Virus record (IMG/VR): IMGVR_UViG_3300026097_001066
Span: 1 to 57,470 of that record
Length of the DNA: 57,470 nucleotides
Reading direction: 5' to 3' (one strand)
DNA from: a virus
In this document: positions 31,908 to 44,000 of the stretch, piece after piece
Layout of the letters: the number at the start of each line of letters is the position of its first letter
Numbering within the stretch: the first letter of the stretch is position 1
Translations under genes and position numbers: made by a program
Notes under the pieces: generated by a model
What the model saw: the letters and a program-made list of their open reading frames with translations, nothing else
What the model was told of the DNA's origin: nothing
Databases searched by the model: none

Positions 31908-33390
31908 CTTTTAGGAAACATTCAACTAGCTTTTCTTCTTGAGAGGAATTAGTTTCTAAGGCTATACCAACTAGGTCGCCGTTGCCCAATGCACTTGCTA
32001 TACCGTCTTGTTCAACAAATACTTTGTCGCCTTTGTTAACAGGTCCATACACTCGAACCGGAACTCTGCCTTTCAGTGCAACTGCTTGACCCTGTGCTTC
32101 GGAATTCATTAGATATGCTGGATTTTCTGAAATAACGCCTGCAACCACGTCGGATGCATTTGCTAGTTCCATTTCGTGATCTATGTGTTCACAAATTGCC
32201 ACTACTGTGCCAACAGAATATTCCTGTTCTGTTGTATATTTTTCTGCTAAATCTGCGTATCGAGCACTGGTTGCTGTTCCTCTAAACAGATTAGCAAATA
32301 TATCTCCGTTTGAATCTCTTACTGCTACTGTGTTAGCAGTTGCACTGGTTGATCCAGATCTTTCATTGCCAGAAACTTTCAGTGTAGATGATGTGGTTGC
32401 AGTTCCTGTAAAAGTAGTTGCATATACATTGTTAAACTGTCTCGTAGTTGAGCCAAGAGTAACCACTTCTGTAGTGGTTTGATCTGCTTGAAGACCTGGA
32501 ATAACACTGTTTGCTTGAATTCGCAATGGATTTTTAATATTGCCTAGCCCGTCTTTGGCTCTAAAACTAATTAATGTTCCTACTTCGTTTGCAATTACTG
32601 CTTGATTGTCATTTTCAATTTTAATTTTTAAATCGTTTGAATCACCAACTGCTATACCGGCATCTGCAAAACTTACCAAAGTTCCAAAGTTGGCATTTCC
32701 AGTTTGTACATAATTAGCTGCGCTGATGCCGCCAAGTTTGTCAGCGTTTGAAGCTGTTCCCCAAAAACGATGATCAGTACTAGTAGCACCGCCTGTGGAA
32801 TTGGTTGTATTTTTAAGTGTGACTCCTTGACGAACTACATCAAACCCTGCGATAGCATTTTCAGCATCTGAGCTATCTATTGTAAATTGCTGAGAACTGA
32901 TTATATGTATAATTTCGTCATTAACCAGAGAAACAATCACTGATCGACTATTTCCTAGAGTGTCACGCACTGTGCGAGATTGCATTTGTGTAACGCCGTC
33001 TCCTGCATCTTGCGGTCCTACTAAAATAAAGTCCGTGCCATTATATGCATATAATTGTTCATTGGCTGTGTCCCACCAAAAATCACCTTCGGTTAATCCG
33101 CTCGGAATTGTTGGACTTACTTCTGCACCGCCGGTTGTACGGAATTTGGCGCCATCATAGAATTTTAATTTTTTACTGGAGCTGTCAAACCATACTTGTC
33201 CGCTGACTGCTTTGGGAGGAGGATTTGCGCCGTTAAAATTTTCTAACAGAAATACAAAATTTTCATTTTGTATTTCACCATAACCTGCATAATTTTTACC
33301 AACCAGTTTAAGATCGGTGGTTTGATCAATTGTTCCATCTTCAACAACTGTTAATAATGTATTGTTATATCTATCAATAGTATACGCCAT
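31903..33390 (-). CDS. Tail fibre-like protein
   Basis: 495 residues. The first 128 or so share a module with the proteins at 33432 and 35333: NYAGYGEIQNENFVFLLENF, SGQVWFDSS, LKFYDGAKF and LYAYNGTDFILVGPQ. The middle is beta-rich fibre sequence. The C-terminal part (about 385-495) begins YADLAEKYTTEQEYSVG and ends in a compact region (VALKGRVPVRVYG) seen at the C-terminus of many phage fibres, where it serves in folding or binding. A GATAAATA late box (33421-33414) and AGAGGGG precede the ATG. It is the last of three tandem fibre paralogues. Confidence 0.8.
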   Translation of the reverse strand: MAYTIDRYNNTLLTVVEDGTIDQTTDLKLVGKNYAGYGEIQNENFVFLLENFNGANPPPKAVSGQVWFDSSSKKLKFYDGAKFRTTGGAEVSPTIPSGLTEGDFWWDTANEQLYAYNGTDFILVGPQDAGDGVTQMQSRTVRDTLGNSRSVIVSLVNDEIIHIISSQQFTIDSSDAENAIAGFDVVRQGVTLKNTTNSTGGATSTDHRFWGTASNADKLGGISAANYVQTGNANFGTLVSFADAGIAVGDSNDLKIKIENDNQAVIANEVGTLISFRAKDGLGNIKNPLRIQANSVIPGLQADQTTTEVVTLGSTTRQFNNVYATTFTGTATTSSTLKVSGNERSGSTSATANTVAVRDSNGDIFANLFRGTATSARYADLAEKYTTEQEYSVGTVVAICEHIDHEMELANASDVVAGVISENPAYLMNSEAQGQAVALKGRVPVRVYGPVNKGDKVFVEQDGIASALGNGDLVGIALETNSSQEEKLVECFLKV

Positions 33391-33413
33391 CTGCGAACCC
33401 CTCTAATATATTG

Positions 33414-33421
33414 TATTTATC
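33414..33421 (-). promoter_or_regulatory. T4-type late promoter box (GATAAATA)
   Basis: Read on the minus strand GATAAATA plus C, 23 bases before ATG 33390, with AGAGGGG between. Confidence 0.68.
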
Positions 33422-33431
33422 GTATGTGTTT

Positions 33432-35333
33432 TTATACAGTGCTTTGCCAAACCCAGGATCCTCCATTAGAACTGAATGTCATTAAAGACCTAGTTGGTGA
33501 TAGTACCGCGGAGCCGCTGGCAGCGCCAAAGTTGATGTCCTGAACAACTGACTCACTGGATGCATTATTATCTTTGTCAACACTGATATAACTTTTTGTC
33601 ATTGCTGATTGTACATCAATTCCAGATACTGTAGCTCCTGTGTAAGATGTACAATGTATTCTAGCAATTGATCCTGCTTTAGCAGCCGCAGGATATAATG
33701 ATTCTAATATACCCACAACATCAGTGTAAGGATTTCCTGAACTAGGATTAGATAATCCAGTAATATCTAGAGCCATTACAATTGGTTCGTTTTCTAATGC
33801 AGTATCTACATATCCTTTTGTAGGTACATAACTATCAGAATCCCCGCCTGTGTATGTAAAGTCTGATTGTCTAGTTCCTCTAGCAGGTGCAGCAACACCA
33901 TTAATTTTTTGACTGTCAACTAGAATGTCACCTTTAGCAACAATGTTAATACCTGCGCCGTTTATTCTTTCTATGGAAACTCCATCGATATAAATGTTGT
34001 CCACAGTAAGCTCTTCTAGCACACCTAGATTTGTTAAACTACTGTTAACAACAGTTGACCCTAGTGTTGTGGAATCTAACACCAATGCATCTGCAATTCT
34101 GTATGACTTTCCAGTTGATAGATCAATATTTTGGTTTGATGTCCAATTTCCTGTAGATTGCTCCCAGGTTAAATCCTTGCTACCGTCAGTTGATCTTACG
34201 ATAATACCAGCACCGTCTACAGTAGCATCATTTCCTTCTGTGCTGTCATCCAATAATCCTAATTCAATGTTTTTATCTTGCACTGTTAGAGTAGAAACAT
34301 TCAAATATGTTGCATCACCCTCTACTAGTAGATTACCGCCTACTGTTAAGTCTCCACTAAATTTTCCTGCACCAGTTACATCTAATTCTACAGATGGTGT
34401 ATTGTTCCACACTCCTAGTTTTAATTCACTGGCATCTACATACATGCTCGAGTAGAAACTGTTGCCTTGACGCACTCTAAATTGCATGTCAGATTCAGAT
34501 ATTTGCCCTTCTAAAGTACTGGTATTTCCTGAGACTTTCAATATAACATACTCTGTATCACCGACACCAACACTTAGACCCGCACTATTTTGAACTTTCA
34601 AACTTCCAGTAGTAAATCCATTTGAATCTGAAGGAATAAAGTTTGCCGCAGTTTTTTCTACGCCTGCATCGTCTACTAGTGCTCTAGAAGAATCTGCTAT
34701 TCCTCTAAAATTAAAATCAGCAGAGCTCACAGGATTAAATCCTTGTTGAATTAATTGTCTGTTTGGACTAGCAGTATCGTTAGGATCAGATGGATAACCA
34801 GGTATTGTTTGTGGAGGGAGGTAAAAAGTTGCATTTGCAAAAATTCCTTGCAGAGTTCCTCCTATGTATAACATCAATAATGTTCTATCAACACTTGTCG
34901 AGTCAATTGAAGATATTACTTCAAATCCTGTTTTTCCCTGTTCGGCATTGTATTCAGGACCTACTAGAACTAGATCAGTGCCATCGAAAAAGTAGAGTTT
35001 GTTATTTTCATTATCAATCCATAGATCACCTGCAACCATTTGAGGTTGTTGATTGCTTACAATAGGGCCGCCGGCTGCTTTAAATGTAGAACCGTCGTAG
35101 ACCTTTAATCGCTGGTCGCTGGTGTCCCACCATAGTTGTCCTGACAATGGATTACTAGGAGCACTTGTGCTAGAAAAATTTTCCAATAATTTGATATAGT
35201 TTTCATTTATAAACTCACCAAATCCTTTGTAGTTTCTTCCTACAAGCGTGATATCTGTAATCGAATTATCAATTTGGCCATCTACTAGATCTACAAGTAA
35301 GTCGCCGTTGGTTTTGTTGAGTCTATATGTCAT
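33432..35333 (-). CDS. Tail fibre-like protein
   Basis: 633 residues. The N-terminal module (about 1-130) repeats the pattern of its neighbours: LVGRNYKGFGEFINENYIKLLENF-type segment, SGQLWWDTS, LKVYDGSTF and LYFFDGTDLVLVGPE. The middle has the shaft-like stretch VTGAGKFSGDLTVGGNLLVEG and LDDSTEGNDATVDGAG, typical of beta-helical fibre regions. The C-terminal 110 residues differ from both neighbours, so receptor-binding ends may vary. It overlaps the upstream gene by one base (35333). There is no late box before it, so it is read with 35333-37363. Confidence 0.78.
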   Translation of the reverse strand: MTYRLNKTNGDLLVDLVDGQIDNSITDITLVGRNYKGFGEFINENYIKLLENFSSTSAPSNPLSGQLWWDTSDQRLKVYDGSTFKAAGGPIVSNQQPQMVAGDLWIDNENNKLYFFDGTDLVLVGPEYNAEQGKTGFEVISSIDSTSVDRTLLMLYIGGTLQGIFANATFYLPPQTIPGYPSDPNDTASPNRQLIQQGFNPVSSADFNFRGIADSSRALVDDAGVEKTAANFIPSDSNGFTTGSLKVQNSAGLSVGVGDTEYVILKVSGNTSTLEGQISESDMQFRVRQGNSFYSSMYVDASELKLGVWNNTPSVELDVTGAGKFSGDLTVGGNLLVEGDATYLNVSTLTVQDKNIELGLLDDSTEGNDATVDGAGIIVRSTDGSKDLTWEQSTGNWTSNQNIDLSTGKSYRIADALVLDSTTLGSTVVNSSLTNLGVLEELTVDNIYIDGVSIERINGAGINIVAKGDILVDSQKINGVAAPARGTRQSDFTYTGGDSDSYVPTKGYVDTALENEPIVMALDITGLSNPSSGNPYTDVVGILESLYPAAAKAGSIARIHCTSYTGATVSGIDVQSAMTKSYISVDKDNNASSESVVQDINFGAASGSAVLSPTRSLMTFSSNGGSWVWQSTV

Positions 35334-37363
35334 TATACATTCCTACCAGTGTAAATTATATAATTTACGGTCATTGTTGGGTTCATTGTATTTAAAGGAG
35401 TTCCAAGAGTTTCGCCTATACCGGTTATAACGCCTCCGCTGTCTGACAAGGCTTGGCCGTTGCCTGTTGCAGTAGGAGCATCGTAAATAATTGCTTCATC
35501 GTCATTGGGTGTACCACTGACATCTCGAATTGCATAGTACTGATCTCCGCTGTCGCCTCTAAGGTTGTGTTTGTGTTCTGGTAGATTTTCCACTAAAATA
35601 TTTTCAGTTTCGGATCCGTCTGTAGCACCAATAACATCTGCCGAAGGTGCTGTAACAACATTTGCACTTGTTCCTCCCATGTTATCTGCACCCAGCGGTG
35701 TTCTTCCTCTAAGATCAGGAACTTTAAAAACTCCGGTTGGTAGTGAAGAACGGCCGCCAAAATTGTAACCTATAATGTCAAACAATGCCTGATAGTCCGC
35801 TATTCTATATTGACCTCCGTCGCATAACAGCCATCCTGTAGGTGCAGCATTACCTCCATATGGTAAAATTACACCTGGCGGATTAGTTGGCACAGCATCC
35901 AGGAGATTTCTTCTGCTAATTTTAAATAGTCCTGTATTTCCTGAAACTCTGTTAATCAAGAGTTCGTCATCGACCTGAGAACTTAGTACTTCATCTTTGG
36001 CTGCAACTATTTGGTTACTAATTGTAGTTGTAAAAGTTTTTGTACTTCCGCCAGTTTGGCCGTCAAAAATAAAGTCGTCAGCAATTACATCTCCTGACAT
36101 TCTGAAAGTTGTAGCACTAGTAATTTTATCGGCAGATCCTGCTCTGCCTGTGATCGTACCGCTTACATTTCCTTCTAAATTTCCTTTAAAAGTAGTTGCG
36201 TTTACTTCTCGCCACTTAAAGGATGCAGTTCCCAAGCTTCTAGTATTATTTGTGTCTGGTACAATGTTTTGGGTTGTTGTTAAATTAGTAAATTTTACAT
36301 CGCCTGCAACATTTAAGTTTTTAGCAATGCCAACTCCTCCCTTGACTATCAAGCTACCGGTTCCGAATGTGTTACTTTCTGTGGTGTCGTTTAATAATAT
36401 CTTTCCGCTTGTTTGTACATTACCTGTAACATCTAGTGCTTCGTCTGGTGCTTCATTGTTAATACCTACTCGTAGACTCGAGTCGACTCGCATCACCGTC
36501 TGTGTGGTGCCCGAATTTCTTACTCGAATATCAATATTAGATCCTTCAATTTGATGTTGAATAATTCCAGCAGTTCCTTCGACGCCTATGTTAAGTTCGG
36601 CATTGACGCCGTAATTAATTCCCTGGTTGTTTTGAATATTAATAGGAAACAGTGTTGTTCCTGTTACATCTTTTCTTACAAATTGACCAGCATCTACTGT
36701 TTCCCCTGCTACTATTAAGCTTTCCGCTTTTTGTGCAGTTCCATAATATTTTGGACCGCCGTCGCCTGCTATGTCTCTCGTAGATAAATTTATTCCTGGA
36801 TTAATTGTTGTAAATCCAGGAATAGTGGTTTTTGGTGTAAATGTTTGATTTGAAATAATTGCAACTGGCTGAGCAGATACTTCAACAAGTATTGCTGTGT
36901 ATTCGCTGTTGTCTGTTCCGGTGATTGTGGTTGGCGATGCGCCTGTGGCTAGACCTGCACTAAATTGTGGGCCTACTAGAATCCAGCCCGAACCTGTAAA
37001 AAGATATAATTGCTGGTTATCTGTATCAGCCCATAAATCGCCAATTTGACTGTTTACTGCATCAGGTTCAGTTGTTGCTCTTATAATTCCACCGGCAGGA
37101 ACCCAATTAGTACCGTCATAGACTTTCAATTGTTCTGCACCTAAGGAAGTGTCATACCAAAGCTGTCCTTCTACTGGACGATCAGGTTCTGTGTTGTTTG
37201 CGAAACTTTCTAAAAGATGTAAAAAATTCTCTCCGATGGCTGTGCCGTAGGCTGTGGTATTTCTGCCAGGTATATCTAAACTAGTTTCTTGATTTAATAC
37301 ACCATCTTCAATGGTAATTGTGCCTTTATTAGCCTGGTCGGTATATGATATTTCGTATGCCAT
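35333..37363 (-). CDS. Tail fibre-like protein with tail collar domain
   Basis: 676 residues. It carries the N-terminal module shared with 31903 and 33432 (GRNTTAYGTAIGENFLHLLESF-type segment, EGQLWYDTS, LKVYDGTNW, GWILVGPQ), a beta-rich shaft, and a C-terminal phage tail collar domain (about 510-570): GVILPYGGNAAPTGWLLCDG, then FKVPDLRGRTPLG, ending in the His-rich ENLPEHKHNLRGD used for metal-stabilised trimers in T4 gp12-type fibres. It starts 5 bases after the 204-residue gene's stop, with GAGGGG as ribosome binding site. Confidence 0.85.
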   Translation of the reverse strand: MAYEISYTDQANKGTITIEDGVLNQETSLDIPGRNTTAYGTAIGENFLHLLESFANNTEPDRPVEGQLWYDTSLGAEQLKVYDGTNWVPAGGIIRATTEPDAVNSQIGDLWADTDNQQLYLFTGSGWILVGPQFSAGLATGASPTTITGTDNSEYTAILVEVSAQPVAIISNQTFTPKTTIPGFTTINPGINLSTRDIAGDGGPKYYGTAQKAESLIVAGETVDAGQFVRKDVTGTTLFPINIQNNQGINYGVNAELNIGVEGTAGIIQHQIEGSNIDIRVRNSGTTQTVMRVDSSLRVGINNEAPDEALDVTGNVQTSGKILLNDTTESNTFGTGSLIVKGGVGIAKNLNVAGDVKFTNLTTTQNIVPDTNNTRSLGTASFKWREVNATTFKGNLEGNVSGTITGRAGSADKITSATTFRMSGDVIADDFIFDGQTGGSTKTFTTTISNQIVAAKDEVLSSQVDDELLINRVSGNTGLFKISRRNLLDAVPTNPPGVILPYGGNAAPTGWLLCDGGQYRIADYQALFDIIGYNFGGRSSLPTGVFKVPDLRGRTPLGADNMGGTSANVVTAPSADVIGATDGSETENILVENLPEHKHNLRGDSGDQYYAIRDVSGTPNDDEAIIYDAPTATGNGQALSDSGGVITGIGETLGTPLNTMNPTMTVNYIIYTGRNV

Positions 37364-37367
37364 TCAA

Positions 37368-37982
37368 TTACCCCTCATTGAACCCTGTTAGACTTTGAAC
37401 ACGAACTGTGTAATCAATTTGAATTAATCTGTTTAATGACTTTTGTACAGGATGAAAAACTACATGAGTCAACAGTCGACCTGATCCGGAAGAGCTATAA
37501 GATCTAAGGCCTAGTTCGTCAAAAACATATAAACTATCTATGTCAGTTGCATTATCAAATGCATCTTGTCCTGTTGGTTCACCGTAATCTAACAGACAAG
37601 TTACTAGTATGTCTGTATAATTTGTTCCGCTTACATGTCTTGTTTCTATTTTATTTCTTACAGGGTCTACATTGTTTACACTGCGATCATCTACTACTTT
37701 GGAAAAAGTTTGATTATACAGACTTGCATTTGTACCGGTAGAGTTAGGAGTTAAGTAAGTGATAATACCAGTTGGATCAACACTGGTTCCACCGTTGCCT
37801 AAAGACATTTCATAAATCCAGCCTTGTCCGCCATTGCCTAGACTTTCTGCAAGGCTAATACTCATATTTTCATAGTGAATTGCGTTTCTTTTATCTATCA
37901 AGACTTCTCCAGAATTTGGATCCGATATTTTTATATGTCCCTGAAGTAGAACGCCGTTCATGTCTTTAAATTTGTCTGTCAT
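37368..37982 (-). CDS. Virion structural protein
   Basis: 204 residues, beta-rich, with no Cys. It starts MTDKFKDMNGVLLQGHIKIS, has LGNGGQGWIYEMSLGNGG, then an FDELGLRSYSS turn and a C-terminal strand region. It is of the type found between the large structural gene and the fibre genes in marine T4-like phages and may join fibres to the baseplate; that is inference from position. The GATAAATA late box at 38008-38001 and an AGGA ribosome binding site precede the ATG. Confidence 0.7.
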   Translation of the reverse strand: MTDKFKDMNGVLLQGHIKISDPNSGEVLIDKRNAIHYENMSISLAESLGNGGQGWIYEMSLGNGGTSVDPTGIITYLTPNSTGTNASLYNQTFSKVVDDRSVNNVDPVRNKIETRHVSGTNYTDILVTCLLDYGEPTGQDAFDNATDIDSLYVFDELGLRSYSSSGSGRLLTHVVFHPVQKSLNRLIQIDYTVRVQSLTGFNEG

Positions 37983-38000
37983 TTTGTTTTCCTGCTTGTG

Positions 38001-38008
38001 TATTTATC
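38001..38008 (-). promoter_or_regulatory. T4-type late promoter box (GATAAATA)
   Basis: Read on the minus strand GATAAATA plus C, 18 bases before ATG 37982, overlapping the stop of the giant gene at 38004. Confidence 0.68.
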
Positions 38009-41000
38009 GCGGTAAATCAACTGTTTTTGCTCTTAAAAATCTTCCAATATCTGTGTCAGCATTGCTTAAAGGTGTACCAGGATCTGTCCATAGTTTTCCT
38101 ATTTTACGAACTATAATAACTTTCTGATTAACACCTGGCGGCTCTAAAAGTGTCAGCGTATTATTTTCTACAGCGAATTCTGCTGGTAATATTACATCAC
38201 CTTCTGGAGAATCTTGTGCAATTGAAGAAATAACTTCTCCATTACTGGTATACTCAAATTGATATGCACTGATTGCATTTTTTCGTAGTCTACGACCGGC
38301 AACAAATACTTCAAATTCGTGTACTCCAGAAGGTGTAAAATCTAATTCAAATGTATTTGTTGTTTCATCGCCATCAAAAATAGTAGTTGCAGTCTCGTCT
38401 TTATACGGCATTACAGTATCTCTACTTTGATTTTGCACAGCAGTGCCTGTTAAATGTACCAAAGGTACTCCAGTACCTAATGTTCCGCGTCTTAGTTGTT
38501 TTAATTCATTGCCGTCTTTAACAAAATACTCTATTCTTTCTCCGTTAATAAACACTACACCTGGCAGTCTATTTGTAGGAGTTGGCAAGTTATCAGCATC
38601 ATTTAGTACTATAGTTCTGTCATACCAGTTTAATTCTCTGATTAGAATATTCGAAGACGAATTATCAATCCTATGATATGCAGTTCTATTTAACATATCT
38701 TTAAATTGGCGCCAGCCGAATTTGTTTTTTAATCTAACATTTGCAAAGTGTATTGTTTCTATTACATCATTTTCTTCTAAGCCGTTGACCAATTTAACAT
38801 AGCGACGATTTTCCGTGACATTATAATCAACACTTGGATTTAGTAAGTTTCCATTTTTTACCACCCACACATATTGTGTGTCCAGTGCCTTACTGCGCAA
38901 AGGAATTAACCCTGTACGAAGCTGACGAAGCTCGTAGTAATCATTTGACTGCAATGTCAATGGTGTGCGTTCTATTACATCGTAATTCTGTCTGTCAATA
39001 CCCTGAGATTTATCATTGCTGAATTGATAGACTGTTATAGTATCTCCAATGTTATAAGGATCGTCTAGGTATAATGTACCCGGTGTTGATACAAAAGCAT
39101 CGTAATCATCAGATGTTGAATCTTCAAAATAACCGAATCTATATTCGCCGTTACTAATTACAAAAACTCTTAATTTATCGCCGGTTGTTCCTATATCGTC
39201 TTTTAGAATTATTGTGCTGCCTGCTTGAGTATCCAATGATTGTTGTGGGTCAAAGGCTCCTGCTCCTTCAAAACTCCAATCTTGTAAAAATGTCAATTTT
39301 TCATCATTTAAATAAACTTCTACTTCACCTGCATTGATTGTTCCTGTTGGTATTTGATAAAGTTTTAATTGATATTCTCTTATAGATGATATTTCAAATA
39401 TTTCATTGTATCCTGCATTTAAAATTTGATCATTGACTTTTACAATAGTGTAAAAATTTCCAGGAGTACTTTCAAACAATGACCGACTTAGTTCAAATGC
39501 TGTAGTGCTACCGTCTGCTTCAAATTCATCAATTACCACTGTGCTATAATTTTGTGTTTCTCCTTCGAACAATGCAAAATTAACTTTTGCATCTTCTGCA
39601 GGTGGTTGTGCAAATCTAATAACAACATTTTCAGGAACTTCAAAAGAATCATCTGATTCTACAAGTATGCTTGGAAGTATTTCTCCATTAACTGTTGCAA
39701 TATAATTTAGATTTTCTCTCCAACGAACATTTGTCAAGAAATCATTGGTGGATCCGTCGCCTGTAAAGCTATCTATGTCTAACACACGATTGCCTGATAT
39801 TCCTATAATTAGAATATTAATTCTTGAATTGTCAGACGGGGGCGTGTCAAAAGTAACTGTTTGAGCCTCATAGTCAACGGTATAATTCGACGGTGGTTGA
39901 ATCGAATAATCTATTTTTACAAACAGTGATTCTTCAGTCAAAGGTTCTGTGCCTAAATTGTATGTTTTAGTACTTCCGTCGCCTATGTAATTTCTTAAGG
40001 TAATTAATCCGCCGCCTTGTATTGGTTGCTCGTATACTTGTATGTCAACTGTGTCTAGTACTTGACCTGGTATGACTTCCTCAGGTCCTTTGCTAGTCAT
40101 TGGCGTTACAAATCCGTCTCCGTCTATGTTTATGTGTTCTGCATTAAGTCCTGTAGCAGTAGAATAAGCTAGATTTCCACCTTGGATTATTGTATCGTAG
40201 CTGTCCGGACTTGGTAAGAAACTTCCGTCGCTGTCTATCTTTCTTACTACAAATACATCTCCCGAATTTGCAGGGATATCATAATCTCCTAGATTTATAG
40301 TCTGAATTTGTCCGTCACCAATAAAGCTAGGTAATAGGGCATTTGGATTAGTTTCGTTGCCGGTTCCAAACAAAGGATCATCAATTCTTACATTATTTTT
40401 ATAAATGTTATATGTTACGCCATTTGCCAAAGGTTGTGCAAGATCTAATGCCAGTGTGGATCCGTCTAATTCAAAAATTTCATCATCAAATGTAGTATCG
40501 TAGGTATCCCATATGCCATTATACCAATCATCAGTATCCCATCCAGATATTCCGCTGAATTCAAAACTCTTAACTTCAACGCCTCCGTAGTCAATTCCGT
40601 CCATTAATTGACCTAAATCTTTTCCATATTGTCCTGTGCTAGGATCGTAAAAAAGATTTATTCTGTCTTGAGCAGATAATAAATTGATCGATTTTCTATA
40701 ATTTACAACGATATTTGCGTTTGCCGTTGGCGGAGTAGTAAATTCTATGGTTCCGAAATATCTATCATATCCTTTACTTGTGTCTTTGACATTGTAATAT
40801 GTATATTCACTGCTTAGAGCTAGATTTCCATTGACGGTTACTTCGATGGTTGTATTTCTTAGATCCATTGGCCAAACAAGTTGATATATGTATTTGGAGC
40901 CTGAACCAACAAATGTTTCAGTTTCTGCAAGTTTAGTAACTTGAAAGGTTCCGCTGATTCTGTCAAACTTGATTGCCGTATGCATACTTCTTACTAGACC

Positions 41001-44000
41001 GTTGCCTATTATCACTGACAGTTGTGCAGGAATGCCGCTTTCGGTCTGTGTGCCTTCAATGGTTGCAGTAGGTGCACTGATATATCCGCTGCCGGTATTT
41101 GTAACAACTACACTTGTGATAGACCCGTTGTTACCTAAAATTGCCTGAGCTTCGGCACCTGAGCCGCCACCGCCTTCTAGGGCAATCACAGGTGGAAATG
41201 TGTAACCTGAACCACCGTCTGCTATTTCAATGCTTGTTACTTCGTAGGCAACATTGTCTAACCAATGTCTATTAGGGTATGTTTCTAGATCAGCATTTGT
41301 GCCTATAATATTATTATCTACTACTCTAACTGTTTGCGGAAGAATTTGTTTGAAAGTTTCATTATAAGCAGGTGCCAGATCAAAATCTGTAACCATTGAC
41401 TGAGTATTGTCTAATTTTTCATAGCTGCTCAAATATTCTCTTAGTTTTGTTTTGTATGGTTTTACTTCATTTAAGTATTCCTCATAGCTAGGTAAATTGT
41501 CATTATTAAATGTAATATCTTCTCTTAATTCACCAACATTGTGTTTTGCTTTTACAAAACTTGTTTTAAATGCCCAATCTACATATCCTTGTTCTGCAAA
41601 TACATATCTTAAACTTGCAAAGAATAGTGCATTGTATTCAATTGCTAGTTCGTCGATTAATAGATTATTCTTCAAGGCATTTAAAATAATTCGTGTTTCG
41701 ATAGTAGGCTGACTGTCAAAGAATTTGGTGTCATAACTAATACTGTCAAACCCTACTAAACTTAAACTATTGTCAAACAAAGTATCTTTAAATTGCACTG
41801 TGCCGTTTTGTCTGCCTATTGTTCTGTAATTGACTGTGTAATCGGGTGTATCTTGTTCATCAATTTTTTCTAATAACAGCCAACCGCCGGTGCCGATATT
41901 AGAAATTTTAACTATATCACCTATGTCGTCGTCTAAGCTCTGAAGTTCGTAACTTTCGTCGATCAAATAATCAATATTTGTAAACTCACTGACTCCATTA
42001 GCATACCAATCTACATAGTCCCAAAAAAGAGTTACATCGTAGGCTTGACTTTCTGTCCTCAGCCATTCTCGAGTATCGCTGTTTCGTTCATATAGTGCCC
42101 ACTTGCCTTGAATAGTTTCATCATTGATTACTAATGCAGTGAATCGTCTCACTGAAAGAACAGTGTTGCTATTATAATTAAACCCTTGGTTAATAATTGT
42201 AACACCACTGATTTTACCCAGAGAATCTATACTAGTTTGTATTACTGCATCCGATCCTTGACCAGATATTGTCACTGTTGGCGGAGTTAAATATCCTCTA
42301 CCTGCATTGTCAATAATAACACGAGTAATTTTGCCGTCTTCGATTACAGGTGTTAACACAGCCCGATCAGCTCTTGCTACACCTACAAAATCGAGATCTG
42401 CTACAGTATCCACAGTGGTATCGTATAGATTGGTAAGCGTTGACGGAGGCGGATCACTTTCCAATAACGGTGTTATATCTTTATCATCGATGATTAGATT
42501 TTCTTTTAGTACACCATTGACTCTTTCAATTACTTGTTTTAAAGCTTCAAATCTATTAACAAACCAGCTCTGTCTTGGTCTATTCAATATACCATATTTT
42601 TGTTTTGTGGATATATTAGGATCCGGAACTATTCTAAATTGTTCGTCATATCCAATCAAACTATCAAACCATTTTCTTTCAATGTCTGTGCTAGGAAAAC
42701 TTGATTCTAACCCTTCTGTGAGAATTTGATATTGATTATGAATATTATTTTCTTGATTTTCGATGGTCCAATACTGTATACTAAGTGCTACATCTTTGTT
42801 TTTAATTAAATTATCACAGTTATGTAAAACAAAACTGTTATCACTTATAAAGTTTATAAACCTATATCCTTGAGATGCAGGATCTGTTATTAATTTTGCA
42901 ACATTGTTAACAGAGATATTTCTCCACTCAACATCGGGTACGGTGGTTTTATCTTTTACCCAGAAGTAATATTTGTTTGTAAAACTTTGAGCAATACTGT
43001 CGTATACCTGTTTTTGAACATACACTGCATTACCGTATCGACTTTTTCCGCTTACTCCTTGAGTAATGCCTTCTTCGGTATCGGCTATTTCGTCCCATTG
43101 ACTAGGTAGCACATCGCTTTCAACCCACTCGTAGATATCTATGGTATTTGAATCAAACAAGGTATTCCAATTGTTGGCACTGAATATAATATTTCCTTGG
43201 TACGGATTCAAAAATTTAGCATTTGTTAGATCCCACCAAACACGGCCTACACTTTCTTCTCCCCAACTGTTAGTATTGTCCACATTAACACTGGATGTTC
43301 CCTGTGTATATGTGGCAGGATCGAGATAGGTTTTAAAACTAATTTCTTGTTCTGCAGGTCCTGCTACTTTTCCTTGTATGGGGTCAATGTAATCAAGATA
43401 CTGTAGGAGTTCATTTTCTTTGGTGTTGTATAGTATTACTCTTTTAATTTTTTCTAAATTAACAGTAAATTTAGGCTCTCTTAATGTCTCCCAAAGACTT
43501 ACATCCTCATTGCGTCTATAATCAACCAGTGAACCTTGTTTACCTGCCTGGCTAATGAATCTCGGTAACCCAACATAGACGTGATTATTTTTAATTAAAA
43601 TATTTCTACCAAAATAATCAACAGCACTGTCTGTGTATGACAAAGTTTGTGCATAAACCAGTGTGTTATTAATTCTTTCGTACACATAAATTACGCCACT
43701 GTCGTTGTCATAATTTTTGTATGTTGTAAATCCGTTATCGAATATTGTTGTATTTGTGTCAAAAGTCGTAGTTTCTGAACTATCAGCATTTTTTCCTGTA
43801 ACTATTAATGTATTATTATCAAAGTTTAGATATTGGCCAAAAATTTCAGCACTTTCATTGTTAGGACTATTAAGGATCTGTGTTTGTACAAAAGTTCCAT
43901 TAATTTGCTCGTAAATGTGAACTTGACCTTGATCTAGTTTTTTAGAGTCTTCAAATGGAAGTCCTATTGCAATAATTGTGCCATCCGAACTAATACTAAT

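Noticed and set aside
33994-34455. 153-residue antisense frame in a fibre gene
   Set aside because: Rich in Ser, Pro and Val as expected from the reverse of a fibre sequence; no start signals.
35997-36554. 185-residue antisense frame in the collar-domain fibre gene
   Set aside because: Same reason: low-complexity shadow of a real gene.
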